In this document: piece after piece, positions 1 through 7,283 of the stretch
Layout: every line of letters starts with the position of its first letter
Numbering within the stretch: the first letter of the stretch is position 1
Source: Bacteriovoracaceae bacterium UBA6261
GTDB taxonomy: Bacteria; Bdellovibrionota; Bacteriovoracia; Bacteriovoracales; Bacteriovoracaceae
Assembly (NCBI GenBank): GCA_002440825.1
Contig: DJVH01000119.1
Coordinates: forward strand, 1 to 24,218
Length of the DNA: 24,218 nt
Direction of reading: 5' to 3'
Notes under the pieces: model-generated
The model's database searches: none
Seen by the model: the letters and a program-made list of their open reading frames with translations, nothing else
What the model was told of the DNA's origin: nothing
Program-made: the position numbers and the translations under genes

Positions 1-194
1 AGAAAGAAAATCTTAGCGCCAATCCATGCAAAAATAAAAACGCCGATGAAAAGCGACATGAGTCCAGACGTGTCTTCTTTCTTTTTCTCAAATAAATAGC
101 GGGTCAGATAATAACCCACTCCCCATGAAAGCCCCATGAAGAGCGGATAAGCATAAAGAGTAAAAAAAGAGGTTTCAAACAGGATTGGAAGCAC
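1..194 (-). CDS. lgt: Prolipoprotein diacylglyceryl transferase (Lgt), N-terminal part, cut by window edge
   Basis: The complement of 1-194 is open and begins with GTG at 194, overlapping the 3' end of lspA by 20 bases in another frame. It encodes about 64 residues running off the edge. Two membrane segments are visible: one after the LYAYPLFMG stretch, and one ending in FIFAWIGAKIFF. The second resembles the Lgt motif 'GARLgYvlf', in which a small-residue pair and a basic residue sit near the start of the second core helix. Lgt transfers diacylglyceryl from phosphatidylglycerol to the lipobox cysteine, the step just before LspA cleavage, so the neighbour fits. Identity rests on a short hydrophobic stretch plus context. 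An unrelated membrane protein is possible. The start is inferred; an ATT further downstream is also in frame. Confidence 0.6.
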   Translation of the reverse strand, partial: MLPILFETSFFTLYAYPLFMGLSWGVGYYLTRYLFEKKKEDTSGLMSLFIGVFIFAWIGAKIFF

Positions 195-678
195 TGTTCT
201 TGTTCTTCTTGCTGAAAAAGAGCAGCTCTACAATAAGTATGATTGCTGCAATGGTGATTGAACTGTCGGCAATGTTAAAAGCGGCAAAGTGATGTGTTCC
301 AATAAAGAAATCGAAGAAATCGACAACATAATTCATGCTGAAACGATCAATTAAATTTCCTACTGCACCTGCAAAGATCAGGCTGTAGGCAAGGCAATGC
401 CATAGATTTTTATTTCTTGAATGCCAGATCAGCCATAGAAGCCAGATGCAAGCAACCACAGGTAACGCAAAAAACAGCGGCGTTCGGATGTAGTCCGGCG
501 CATAGCCAAGCATACCGAAAGCTGCTCCAGGATTACGTACGTAAGTCAGGTGGAAAAAATTAGGAATCACAGGAACAGTTTCACCTAATGCGAATTTCTG
601 CTGAACAATTCCTTTAGTGATTTGATCGCTGATGATGATCGTTGCGATCAACACACTCATTTTAAAAAGTCTATTCAT
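175..678 (-). CDS. lspA: Signal peptidase II (lipoprotein signal peptidase)
   Basis: This inner-membrane aspartyl protease removes the signal peptide from diacylglyceryl-prolipoproteins, cutting before the lipidated cysteine. At 167 residues it has the usual family length, with four hydrophobic segments. The family motifs are in order: SDQITK at residues 17-22, RNPGAAFG at 48-55, GAVGNLIDR at 104-112 and FNIADSS at 134-140. The catalytic aspartates should be D111 and D138. The start ATG lies 6 bases after the response-regulator stop, and an AAGGGA ribosome site overlaps that stop, so the gene is the fourth of an operon. lgt follows with an overlap. Several lipoproteins encoded in this window are natural substrates. 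Confidence in the function is high. Confidence 0.97.
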   Translation of the reverse strand: MNRLFKMSVLIATIIISDQITKGIVQQKFALGETVPVIPNFFHLTYVRNPGAAFGMLGYAPDYIRTPLFFALPVVACIWLLWLIWHSRNKNLWHCLAYSLIFAGAVGNLIDRFSMNYVVDFFDFFIGTHHFAAFNIADSSITIAAIILIVELLFFSKKNKNSASNPV

Positions 679-684
679 AGTCCC

Positions 685-2181
685 TTAGCCGTTTACGTAA
701 TCCTTAGCGTTGATTTCGTATTTTTCAATCTTACGGAGCAATGTCTTTTTCGGAATATTTGCCTTCAATGCCGTTTGATTGATTTTTCCACGGTTTTGTC
801 TCAGGGCCCATACAATAAACTCTTTTTCGAAAAGGTCTTTTGCGACCTGAAAGTCCATGACCATTTCTTTAGAGTTAAGAACATTGTTAAACGAGAAGCC
901 GTCATTCAGCTTCAAGTCCGCTTCGCTCTTCATATCTAAGATAGAATCCTGAATTCCGTCAACATCAATTACAAGATCTGCGTTTTCTTCAGGCTCAGGA
1001 ACCTTTGTTGCCGAAGTGTTTTTAAGAGTAGTTGGCAATGAAGGCGCTTGAATCATATCTGACGATTCAATAATGAATGCGTGCTCAATAACGTTACGAA
1101 GTTCACGAATGTTACCTGGCCATGAAAAATTCACGAGTAGGTTTTTCGCTTCGTCTGTTACGCCTTTGATATTGAGAGCGTGAACGTTGTTAAAATATTT
1201 AATGTAATAATCCACAAGATGTGGAATATCGCTTTTTCTTTCACGTAGTGGAGGAAGATAAACAGGAAGAACATTCAGACGGTAGAACAAGTCTTCTCTG
1301 AAGGTTCCGTCCTTGATCATTTGTTCAAAATTTTTATGAGAAGCTGCAATGACTCTCACGTCCACTTTGATATCTCGGTTAGATCCAATCGGGGTAAAAG
1401 TTTTCTCCTGAAGAACGCGAAGAAGTTTAACCTGCATAGTCGGACTGATATCCCCGATTTCATCTAGAAAAAGCGTCCCGCCGTCAGCGTATTGAAACTT
1501 ACCCAGCTTTCTTTCAGAGGCACCAGTGAATGCGCCTTTTTCGTGACCGAACAATTCAGATTCAATTAAATTTTCTGGAACAGCGGCAAGGTTGATCGTT
1601 ACAAACTTTGCATCTTTTCTTGGACCGTTATAGTGAATCGCCTTGGCGACAAGTTCTTTACCTGTCCCTGATTCCCCGCGGATCAAGACTGGAGTATTAA
1701 CCTTAGCGAGCTTGTCGATAACGTTAAATACTTTCTGCATGACATGTGATTCACCAACGAATTGATCGTCACCGCCCAAAGAAAGTCTTGGTGAAGAAAA
1801 GAGCGATGTTTCAACCAGAGATCTGGCCTTAAGAGCTCTTTTAATAAGCGCAACAAGATTTTCAGAAGAAATTGGTTTTTCAAGGTAGTTGTAAGCCCCT
1901 TCTTTAACAACTTTAACGGCGTCACTTACATTCGAATACGCTGTTAAAATAATGACGATAACAGAAGGATCAACTTTTTTAATTTCCGTCAGGGCCGAAA
2001 TACCATCCATCTCAGGCATGTTGACATCCATGACTACAAGGTCATACTTTTCCTTGTAAACCATGTGAAGTGCTTCTTTTCCATTGTTGGCAACATCAAC
2101 AGAAAAGCTGTGATAAAGAAGAGCTTCCTTAACGGAATTTTGTAAAACTTTATCATCATCAACAACGAGTACACGATGCAT
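685..2181 (-). CDS. Sigma-54-dependent NtrC-family response regulator
   Basis: This 498-residue enhancer-binding protein has a receiver domain (1-120), AAA+ activator domain (about 141-375) and C-terminal Fis-type helix-turn-helix (about 460-498). In the receiver, the acidic pocket is VVDDD, the phospho-acceptor is D52 (MDVNMPEMDG) and the conserved lysine is K102. The ATPase has Walker A GESGTGKE (169-176), the sigma-54 contact loop GAFTGA (216-221), Walker B FLDEIGD (238-244) and WPGNIREL. All catalytic features are intact, so it should remodel sigma-54 holoenzyme. I start at ATG 2181, which has AGGAG 6 bases upstream. The TTG at 2196 would put the ribosome site inside the coding region. 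The kinase gene just upstream is the likely partner. Target promoters are unknown, although a consensus sigma-54 promoter lies in this window at 18553-18568. Confidence 0.95.
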   Translation of the reverse strand: MHRVLVVDDDKVLQNSVKEALLYHSFSVDVANNGKEALHMVYKEKYDLVVMDVNMPEMDGISALTEIKKVDPSVIVIILTAYSNVSDAVKVVKEGAYNYLEKPISSENLVALIKRALKARSLVETSLFSSPRLSLGGDDQFVGESHVMQKVFNVIDKLAKVNTPVLIRGESGTGKELVAKAIHYNGPRKDAKFVTINLAAVPENLIESELFGHEKGAFTGASERKLGKFQYADGGTLFLDEIGDISPTMQVKLLRVLQEKTFTPIGSNRDIKVDVRVIAASHKNFEQMIKDGTFREDLFYRLNVLPVYLPPLRERKSDIPHLVDYYIKYFNNVHALNIKGVTDEAKNLLVNFSWPGNIRELRNVIEHAFIIESSDMIQAPSLPTTLKNTSATKVPEPEENADLVIDVDGIQDSILDMKSEADLKLNDGFSFNNVLNSKEMVMDFQVAKDLFEKEFIVWALRQNRGKINQTALKANIPKKTLLRKIEKYEINAKDYVNG

Positions 2182-2197
2182 ATTAATCTCCTGCAAA

Positions 2198-2214
2198 ACT
2201 GGTCCGACTGGTCC
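2198..2214. repeat. Tandem 8-bp direct repeat ACTGGTCC, spacing 1
   Basis: ACTGGTCC occurs at 2198-2205 and 2207-2214 in the 47-base gap between the kinase stop and the regulator start, just upstream of the regulator ribosome site. It could be a local binding site or leader element, or chance. Nothing else supports a role. Confidence 0.4.
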
Positions 2215-2228
2215 CGCTTACTATTTTA

Positions 2229-4103
2229 CTACTGATTAAGTAATTTCACTAAGAATTTTGTTTCTTTACCTACTATAGATTCAACGGAGATTGTTCCCCC
2301 GTGGAGCTCTACGAAGTATTTGACGAGATAAAGGCCCAAACCTGTCCCTTTTATCGAGTGATTCGCATCATTTTTTATCCGATAAAACTTCTCAAAGATA
2401 TTTGAGAGCTCTTCTGGTGGTATTCCGGCACCATTATCCGAGATTTCGATATAGACCCATTTCTCATCGTCCCAGGTTCTCACGGAGACAGCTGAGCCTT
2501 GTCCGGAATATTTAATGGCGTTTTCCACAAGATTGGAAATAACCCGTGTGATAAGAGTGACGTCAATCTGAATTGGGTAAAGTGGAGAAAGATCTTTTTT
2601 TACTGTGACTTCTTTTTGTGAAGAACTAAAAGAAAGATCTTTTACAACTGTCTCAACGATGCTGTTTACGTCTTTAGAGATTTTGTTAAGACCAAAATTG
2701 CTCGACTCGATTTTGGTCAGATCCAGGATGCTCGAAATGAACTTGTTCAATTCTTTGGTCGAATCAATAATCAGCTGGGATTTTTCTCTAATCTCCGGAT
2801 TGTTGGAATTCTGGTGATAAAGGTTGTCTGCAACGCCCGCGATTTTAGCAACAGGGGTTTTTAAATCATGAGACATCAGAGACAAAAAATTCTGCTTAAG
2901 TTTCTCTACTTTCTTTAAAATTTTCGCTTCTTCCTGAATGGCAAAACGGCGTTGATATTCCCCTATGGCCCTGAAAGGAATCCAGATGTAATAGACCACA
3001 AAAACTGTCACTACGAGGTGTGCGGTATAAAGCCAGAAGCCGAGTAAGACAAATAGCAAATAAGAAATTAAAAGAATTGAAACCAGCATCAAAATAGTGA
3101 TGATCAAACCATCTTTTGGTTTCAGCTTTGAAATTAAGATTGAAAGAATAATTCCCAGAACAAAAGCAAGAATGTTTGAAACCATTCTTGGAATCATTTT
3201 AATGGTTTTATTTTGAATAAAAGAATCAATAATATTGGCGTGAATAATCAGCTTGGGAGCTTTATATTCCTCCTGGTTAAATGGCGTTAAGTAAAAATTG
3301 TCCCGTTGAGAAATATAATTTGGCCCGATGAGAACAACCTTTCCCTTGAAAATATCCGGATTAAAATTCCCCACAAGCACGCGATGAAAAGGTATGGTTT
3401 TGTATTTAAATTCGCTATAGATCGGTGAACTTGCATAACGAAACAAGACAAAGTTTGCATCGGCTTCATCGTTGTAATAAGCCCCGAGTACATCTGGAAC
3501 ATTGAGAATATTTTTTCCAATCATTTGCCGGTATTGATTGGCTGTGGCCAGGTGAAAAGACTCCTCTCCGGAAACATTAAAAATAGCTCTCCTTACAACA
3601 TCGTCTTTAGAAAATGTGCTGTTATCGATGTTGATCTGAGCAAGTGAGTAATTGAAATCCCGCAAGCCTTCAGGGGGAAGAATTTCGCCAACCGTTTCAT
3701 CTAACTCTGTTCCAAAGTTGATTTTGCCACCTTGGGAATCGAACTGTTTGAGGCTGTTTTTAAAATTTTCAAAATACGTTTGATCGTCTTTCGTTACTTC
3801 AGGCATTCGAGCAAGATAATCCACAATTTTAGGTTGTGAAGAAAGAAGACGCTGAAGAAAACGTGAATGAGTCGCGTAGGTATAGGGATAAGTATCGCCT
3901 AGATAGTCGTCGCTTTCTTCATCCATCGTGACAATGACTATTTCCGGGGTCGGCTTTATTCCAAAATCCCATCGGACTTTCAGGTCATAGAAAATAGATT
4001 CAAGTGAAGACAGGGGATATTGAAAAAGAATTGTCACAAAAATCAGCGTAAAAAACAGCGGATAATAATCTGAAAGATCGAATTTAAAATTTTTTATTTT
4101 CAT
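2229..4103 (-). CDS. CHASE2-domain membrane sensor histidine kinase
   Basis: This 624-residue hybrid sensor has an N-terminal membrane helix (about 13-30). Next comes a CHASE2-type extracytoplasmic domain (about 35-300), with DLKVRW, EIVIVTMDEES, the GKVVLIGPN strand and IIHANIIDSFI. Three membrane helices follow (about 305-325, 332-355, 360-380), then a linker coiled coil and HisKA with H412 in MSHDLKTP. The ATPase domain has an N-box (NAIKYSG, N528), G1 box DNGAG (556-560) and G2 box GTGLGLYL (586-593). Catalytic residues look intact. CHASE2 is an extracellular sensor whose ligand is generally unknown. The start ATG overlaps the upstream gene's stop by 4 bases (ATGA), so translation is probably coupled. 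The response regulator follows after 47 bases. The pair plus lspA-lgt suggests envelope sensing, which is inference. Confidence 0.93.
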   Translation of the reverse strand: MKIKNFKFDLSDYYPLFFTLIFVTILFQYPLSSLESIFYDLKVRWDFGIKPTPEIVIVTMDEESDDYLGDTYPYTYATHSRFLQRLLSSQPKIVDYLARMPEVTKDDQTYFENFKNSLKQFDSQGGKINFGTELDETVGEILPPEGLRDFNYSLAQINIDNSTFSKDDVVRRAIFNVSGEESFHLATANQYRQMIGKNILNVPDVLGAYYNDEADANFVLFRYASSPIYSEFKYKTIPFHRVLVGNFNPDIFKGKVVLIGPNYISQRDNFYLTPFNQEEYKAPKLIIHANIIDSFIQNKTIKMIPRMVSNILAFVLGIILSILISKLKPKDGLIITILMLVSILLISYLLFVLLGFWLYTAHLVVTVFVVYYIWIPFRAIGEYQRRFAIQEEAKILKKVEKLKQNFLSLMSHDLKTPVAKIAGVADNLYHQNSNNPEIREKSQLIIDSTKELNKFISSILDLTKIESSNFGLNKISKDVNSIVETVVKDLSFSSSQKEVTVKKDLSPLYPIQIDVTLITRVISNLVENAIKYSGQGSAVSVRTWDDEKWVYIEISDNGAGIPPEELSNIFEKFYRIKNDANHSIKGTGLGLYLVKYFVELHGGTISVESIVGKETKFLVKLLNQ

Positions 4104-4837
4104 TGAAGTGCTTTCACTCTTTCCGCCACACTTACGTTATCGATAAGGAGAAAACTCAGAACATCATCAGTTTGATTTTTTACATGATTCAGTTCATTCA
4201 TGACCAGGCTTCCGACGCTGAATTCATTGCATGCCTGCAGGTGATTCACCTTAAAGAGAGCAGCAATATAATCTTTCTTGAGACCCACCAGTTCACTTAC
4301 CTTCTGGTCAAACTCCAAAACTTCACTTTGTTTTTCATAAAGTTTGGCTTTTAAAAAATAGGCTGGATATAGAAAGACATTTAAAATTTGATGAAGAGTT
4401 GAATGACTCACAAAAGATCTGACCAGATAGACGGGAGAATAAAGAATAAAGAAGATTAAGCTTGTCACTGTTCTGTGCTGAGCCTCTCGCGTTTTAAGTT
4501 TTAATAAAGAAGCATAGATGAGGCTGTTCAATTCATTTCTGGTGAATGTGCGGTAAATGTTCTTACCAATAATCAAGGCCGGTTTCCCGAAATAGGAATT
4601 GGTGTAGTAAAGATTGTTCACAAAAACATTGGACCAATAAACCTTCACTTCTGGTATTTCACAGTGAAGACAAAAATTTTTCACCTGATTAATCAGAATT
4701 TCATCGTCCGTCACATATCTGGCTTTGGCAAAAATCAAAATTAACTTCTCACCCCAGAGCGAAATAAAAAGAAGGATCACGGCCGCAACTGCAAGACCTG
4801 TGAAGAATCCATAATGAAGATTGAAAAGCAAACCCAC
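4100..4837 (-). CDS. Membrane protein with inactive M48 (HtpX-like) metallopeptidase fold
   Basis: This 245-residue protein, counted from GTG 4837, has an N-terminal membrane helix (about 10-28) and further hydrophobic stretches at 125-142 and 148-162. The order of elements follows M48 peptidases. VKVYWSNVFVNN (64-75) matches the strand before the active site, and NELNSLIYASLLK (101-113) sits where 'EL..vlaHELaH' belongs. LEFDQKVSELVG (174-185) resembles the 'EyeAD' helix, and NVSVAERVKAL (234-244) resembles the terminal 'HPs..eRi..L'. The zinc site HExxH is replaced by ASLLK, so no zinc peptidase activity is expected. It heads the operon and overlaps the kinase start by 4 bases, so it may act as an accessory or sensing partner. 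GTG 4837 is the first standard start but has no ribosome site. A strong one lies upstream, facing an ATT at 4897. M48 assignment is by eye. Confidence 0.75.
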   Translation of the reverse strand: MGLLFNLHYGFFTGLAVAAVILLFISLWGEKLILIFAKARYVTDDEILINQVKNFCLHCEIPEVKVYWSNVFVNNLYYTNSYFGKPALIIGKNIYRTFTRNELNSLIYASLLKLKTREAQHRTVTSLIFFILYSPVYLVRSFVSHSTLHQILNVFLYPAYFLKAKLYEKQSEVLEFDQKVSELVGLKKDYIAALFKVNHLQACNEFSVGSLVMNELNHVKNQTDDVLSFLLIDNVSVAERVKALQ

Positions 4838-4902
4838 TAATCCGAAGGATAAAAAGAAGATGAAAAAAATAAGAAGTAGATACCTTAAGCGATAAATAAA
4901 TT

Positions 4903-4908
4903 CCCTCC
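4903..4908 (-). promoter_or_regulatory. Strong Shine-Dalgarno GGAGGG facing an in-frame ATT codon
   Basis: The complement reads GGAGGG (4908-4903), then 5 bases, then ATT (4897-4895). That ATT is in frame with the gene at 4100-4837, with no stop between them. No ATG, GTG or TTG in any frame lies between this site and GTG 4837, 66 bases away. An AUU start would add 20 residues, mostly hydrophobic, giving the two-helix N-terminus typical of M48 membrane proteins. Confidence 0.6.
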
Positions 4909-4932
4909 AGAAATGGGCTTTAGATTGTCATT

Positions 4933-4962
4933 ATTACACTAGTCTTCATAAATTATAGACAA
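4933..4962 (-). promoter_or_regulatory. Predicted sigma-70-type promoter of the M48-like/kinase/regulator/lspA operon
   Basis: On the minus strand, -35 TTGTCT (4962-4957) and -10 TGTAAT (4938-4933) are 18 bases apart. Transcription would start near 4926, about 18 bases before the GGAGGG ribosome site and 29 before the ATT codon. This supports an upstream translation start over GTG 4837. Confidence 0.5.
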
Positions 4963-5130
4963 GAATCCGGTGTAGAGCTATAAGGCATTACTGAGCAAAT
5001 TTGAGAACTGGAGTAAAAAAGACCATCTTGCAAGCCTTCGATATTAAAGGGCTTTTCACGGTGCGGCTCTCTTGTTTCGGGGATCTGTGATAAGTATGTC
5101 TTGTTTTATCCATTTACGGGGGACTTTGAT

Positions 5131-5967
5131 ATGAAATTTGAACGTCTATTATTTGGGACTGCTGGTGTACCTAACTCTACTCCCAAGAAAAATAATCCAA
5201 TCGAAGGTGTTAAACAAGTTCACGCTTTAGGCCTGGATTGTATGCAATTAGAATTCGCACATGGTGTGCGCATGAAAGAGGAAGTGTCTTCTGGTCTTCG
5301 TAAAGTTTCTTATGAACTGGGAATTCCTCTTACTTCACACGGTCCTTACTACATCAACCTGAATGCTCGCGAGCAGGATAAAATCGATTCATCTGTTGAA
5401 AGAATTATTCAAACAGCAAAGATCTCTGATCTATGTGGAGCTGAGTCTATGACTTTCCACGCTGCTTTCTATATGAAAGATAGTCCGTATGATGTTTTCG
5501 ATCTGGTTCAAAAATCTTTAAACGTGATTGAAGAAAGACTTAACCGTCTTGATATTCAAATTGAACTTCGCCCTGAATTGACTGGTAAAACTTCTCAGTT
5601 CGGTTCTCTTGAAGAATTGATCGATTTAACTAAGTCTGTTTCTTCTTGTTCTCCATGTATGGATTTTTCTCACTTGTTTGCTCGTACAAATGAATACAAC
5701 ACGTACGAAGAATTCTGCACAGTTCTTTCAAAGCTTAAAGAAGAACTTGATCCAAACGCGCTTCAGAATATGCACATCCATATTTCTGGTATCAGCTCAA
5801 ATTCTAAAGGCGATTTGAAGCATCTGAACCTTGAGGATTCTGATTTCAATTGGCGTGATTTAATTCGTGCATTGAAAGATTTCGACTGCCGTGGATACGT
5901 TATCTGCAACAGCCCTAATCTTGAAAAAGATGCAAAGATGATGAAAGACTACTACAACGCTCTTTAA
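5131..5967 (+). CDS. Endonuclease IV-like TIM-barrel metalloprotein (xylose isomerase-like fold)
   Basis: This 278-residue single-domain protein resembles the compact archaeal-type endonuclease IV branch of the AP endonuclease 2 superfamily, which cuts DNA at abasic sites with a three-metal centre. Candidate metal ligands are H70 (SHGPYY), H110 (FHAAF), E145 (IELRPE), D178 and H181 (MDFSHLFA), H215 or H217 (MHIHISG) and H231 (KHLNLEDSDFNW). The last ligand of endonuclease IV, the Glu in 'ICESP'/'LETP', is N260 here (VICNSP), so activity may be changed. A sugar isomerase or epimerase is the main alternative. ATG 5131 is chosen because GGGGGA ends 7 bases before it. The in-frame TTG at 5101 lacks a site. 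The gene is monocistronic, divergent from the kinase operon and convergent with the next gene. Confidence 0.8.
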   Translation: MKFERLLFGTAGVPNSTPKKNNPIEGVKQVHALGLDCMQLEFAHGVRMKEEVSSGLRKVSYELGIPLTSHGPYYINLNAREQDKIDSSVERIIQTAKISDLCGAESMTFHAAFYMKDSPYDVFDLVQKSLNVIEERLNRLDIQIELRPELTGKTSQFGSLEELIDLTKSVSSCSPCMDFSHLFARTNEYNTYEEFCTVLSKLKEELDPNALQNMHIHISGISSNSKGDLKHLNLEDSDFNWRDLIRALKDFDCRGYVICNSPNLEKDAKMMKDYYNAL

Positions 5968-5976
5968 AAATGGACG

Positions 5977-6001
5977 GGCTTGAGGGCTTTGCTCTCAAGC
6001 C
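5977..6001. terminator. Hairpin between convergent genes
   Basis: GGCTTGAG (5977-5984) pairs with CTCAAGCC (5994-6001), with a 9-base loop. It lies 10 bases after the TIM-barrel stop and contains the stop codon of the opposing gene. No good T-run follows on the plus strand. The minus strand has CGTCCATTTTTA downstream. A bidirectional terminator is plausible but weak. Confidence 0.5.
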
Positions 6002-6489
6002 GCTTCTGTTTCTGAATTTTTCTTATCAAAATAGTTTCGCATCCAGTTCACATGATCCCTTGAATTTTCTTCCGGTAAAAAAACCAATTGCACTTCATGA
6101 TTTTCCTTCACCAGAACGATGTTTTGATGACTGCCACAAAGCTCTGCAAAGATATCCAGTAAAAAATCCTGATCAAGAGACTGATCGACATAGACGAGAT
6201 CGCTTTTTCCGATTTCCTTAAACACAGACCAGTTGGATGGAAAATCCAGCATGGTTTGTTTGAAAATCAATCGGTAGCATTTAGATTGATGCTGAAATGT
6301 TATTTCTTGATGTGAGAGATGGTGTTGATCCAGATAGTCTGCGATTGATAAAAAATCGACTTCGTTCAGGCGTTTTTCAAAATACTTTCGTAAGTCGATA
6401 AAGCTGTTCGGCTGATCTTTTTCGATCGAAGTTTCTGTACAGGTTTCTTCAATTAGTTTTGAAATGAGAATGTCGTCTTTGTTGCTCAT
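5995..6489 (-). CDS. Hypothetical cytoplasmic protein
   Basis: I do not recognise this protein of about 164 residues. It has no signal peptide or membrane segment. It is rich in acidic residues, and its N-terminal third (the ISKLIEE region) looks helical. The C-terminal half alternates strand-like stretches such as IVLVKENHEVQLVFLPEE with short helices. No catalytic motif is apparent. ATG 6489 is preferred over TTG 6507, though neither has a clear ribosome site. It follows the PilZ-like membrane gene by 37 bases on the same strand and is probably cotranscribed. Its stop codon sits inside the hairpin at 5977-6001. Codon use looks native. Confidence 0.75.
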   Translation of the reverse strand: MSNKDDILISKLIEETCTETSIEKDQPNSFIDLRKYFEKRLNEVDFLSIADYLDQHHLSHQEITFQHQSKCYRLIFKQTMLDFPSNWSVFKEIGKSDLVYVDQSLDQDFLLDIFAELCGSHQNIVLVKENHEVQLVFLPEENSRDHVNWMRNYFDKKNSETEAA

Positions 6490-6526
6490 GTGAGCTTTAT
6501 CGGACAAAGGCGCTTTTTAATTGAGG

Positions 6527-7267
6527 TTATCCTACCAATCCTCTTTCTAGGCAAACTTTATATAGTTCCGACCAATTTGCTCTAGTATGAGAACCCTTTA
6601 AAAACATAAGACCAACACCGCGATCATATTTAGAGACTAAAAAAGCTTTGTTTTTGAAATGAACGCCTTCATAAACGGATTCCAGGTAATACTCTTTGGC
6701 CGCAAGGTTCAATGTATGCTCTTTTGGCAGAAGCAAAAAACAGCTTTGCTCGTCTATGCTGGTAATATGAACGTCGATAGCGTCGATTCCGTTTTCATTG
6801 TCTGAAATCTTGCCAGTGATCTTGAAGCGCGTTTCTTTTTCAAGATCATGTTTTGTGAAATGTGGATTAAAACAAGCTAGTCCTACTTCCACTTCCCAAC
6901 TTACAAAATAATAAAATGCAAAAACGAGGTAGATGAAGTTTAAAACCAGTGTGAGCTTGTTAAAGCTGCCGGAAAGGAGAATGAAGGTTTTGCCGACAAT
7001 TGCTATCAGACAAATCAACAACGCCATTTCCGAGAACTTTTTAAGCGTGGTTACAAGATAGGCTGCAATAAAAGTCAGTGCGATGATCAAATAATGATCC
7101 AAGAGAAAAGACTTAGCACTGGCCACAGAAAAGAGAGTAAGCCCGGCCGAAAGCGAAGAAATCGCCTGAAGGTAGACTAAGGACAGAAAAAGGAAAATGA
7201 TAAGATTTCTGTGCTCGTAATTTCTTTTGAGGATTTTCATGCCTATATACTCAAGAGAGGAATTCAT
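6527..7267 (-). CDS. Four-helix membrane protein with degenerate PilZ-like domain
   Basis: This 246-residue protein has four hydrophobic segments (about 21-48, 54-75, 82-100, 106-124) and a soluble C-terminal domain (about 140-246). The segment HDLEKETRFKI, the strand VHITSIDEQSCFLLLP (166-181) and RGVGLMF (216-222) follow the layout of PilZ domains, where 'RxxxR', '(D/N)xSxxG' and a late 'GvgF' strand occur. Only one arginine of the first motif (R147) and no clean DxSxxG remain, so cyclic-di-GMP binding is doubtful. ATG 7267 has no ribosome site. A TATATT at 7278-7273 would start transcription almost at this codon. ATG 7240 (MKILKRN) is an alternative that still precedes helix 1. The role is unknown, and the PilZ assignment is moderate. 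Confidence 0.75.
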   Translation of the reverse strand: MNSSLEYIGMKILKRNYEHRNLIIFLFLSLVYLQAISSLSAGLTLFSVASAKSFLLDHYLIIALTFIAAYLVTTLKKFSEMALLICLIAIVGKTFILLSGSFNKLTLVLNFIYLVFAFYYFVSWEVEVGLACFNPHFTKHDLEKETRFKITGKISDNENGIDAIDVHITSIDEQSCFLLLPKEHTLNLAAKEYYLESVYEGVHFKNKAFLVSKYDRGVGLMFLKGSHTRANWSELYKVCLERGLVG

Positions 7268-7283
7268 TTGCTAATATAGAGTC

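Noticed and set aside
622..939. Open frame of 105 codons on the plus strand across lspA and the regulator gene
   Set aside because: It is a shadow of two clear genes on the other strand, with no domain or initiation signal.
2182..2196. Upstream TTG start for the response regulator
   Set aside because: It would place the AGGAG ribosome site inside the coding region; ATG 2181 is well placed and matches the usual receiver-domain start.
4898..5130. Possible small RNA or gene in the 233-base divergent gap
   Set aside because: Beyond the predicted minus-strand promoter and two ribosome sites I see no stable hairpin with a T-run and no credible small frame.
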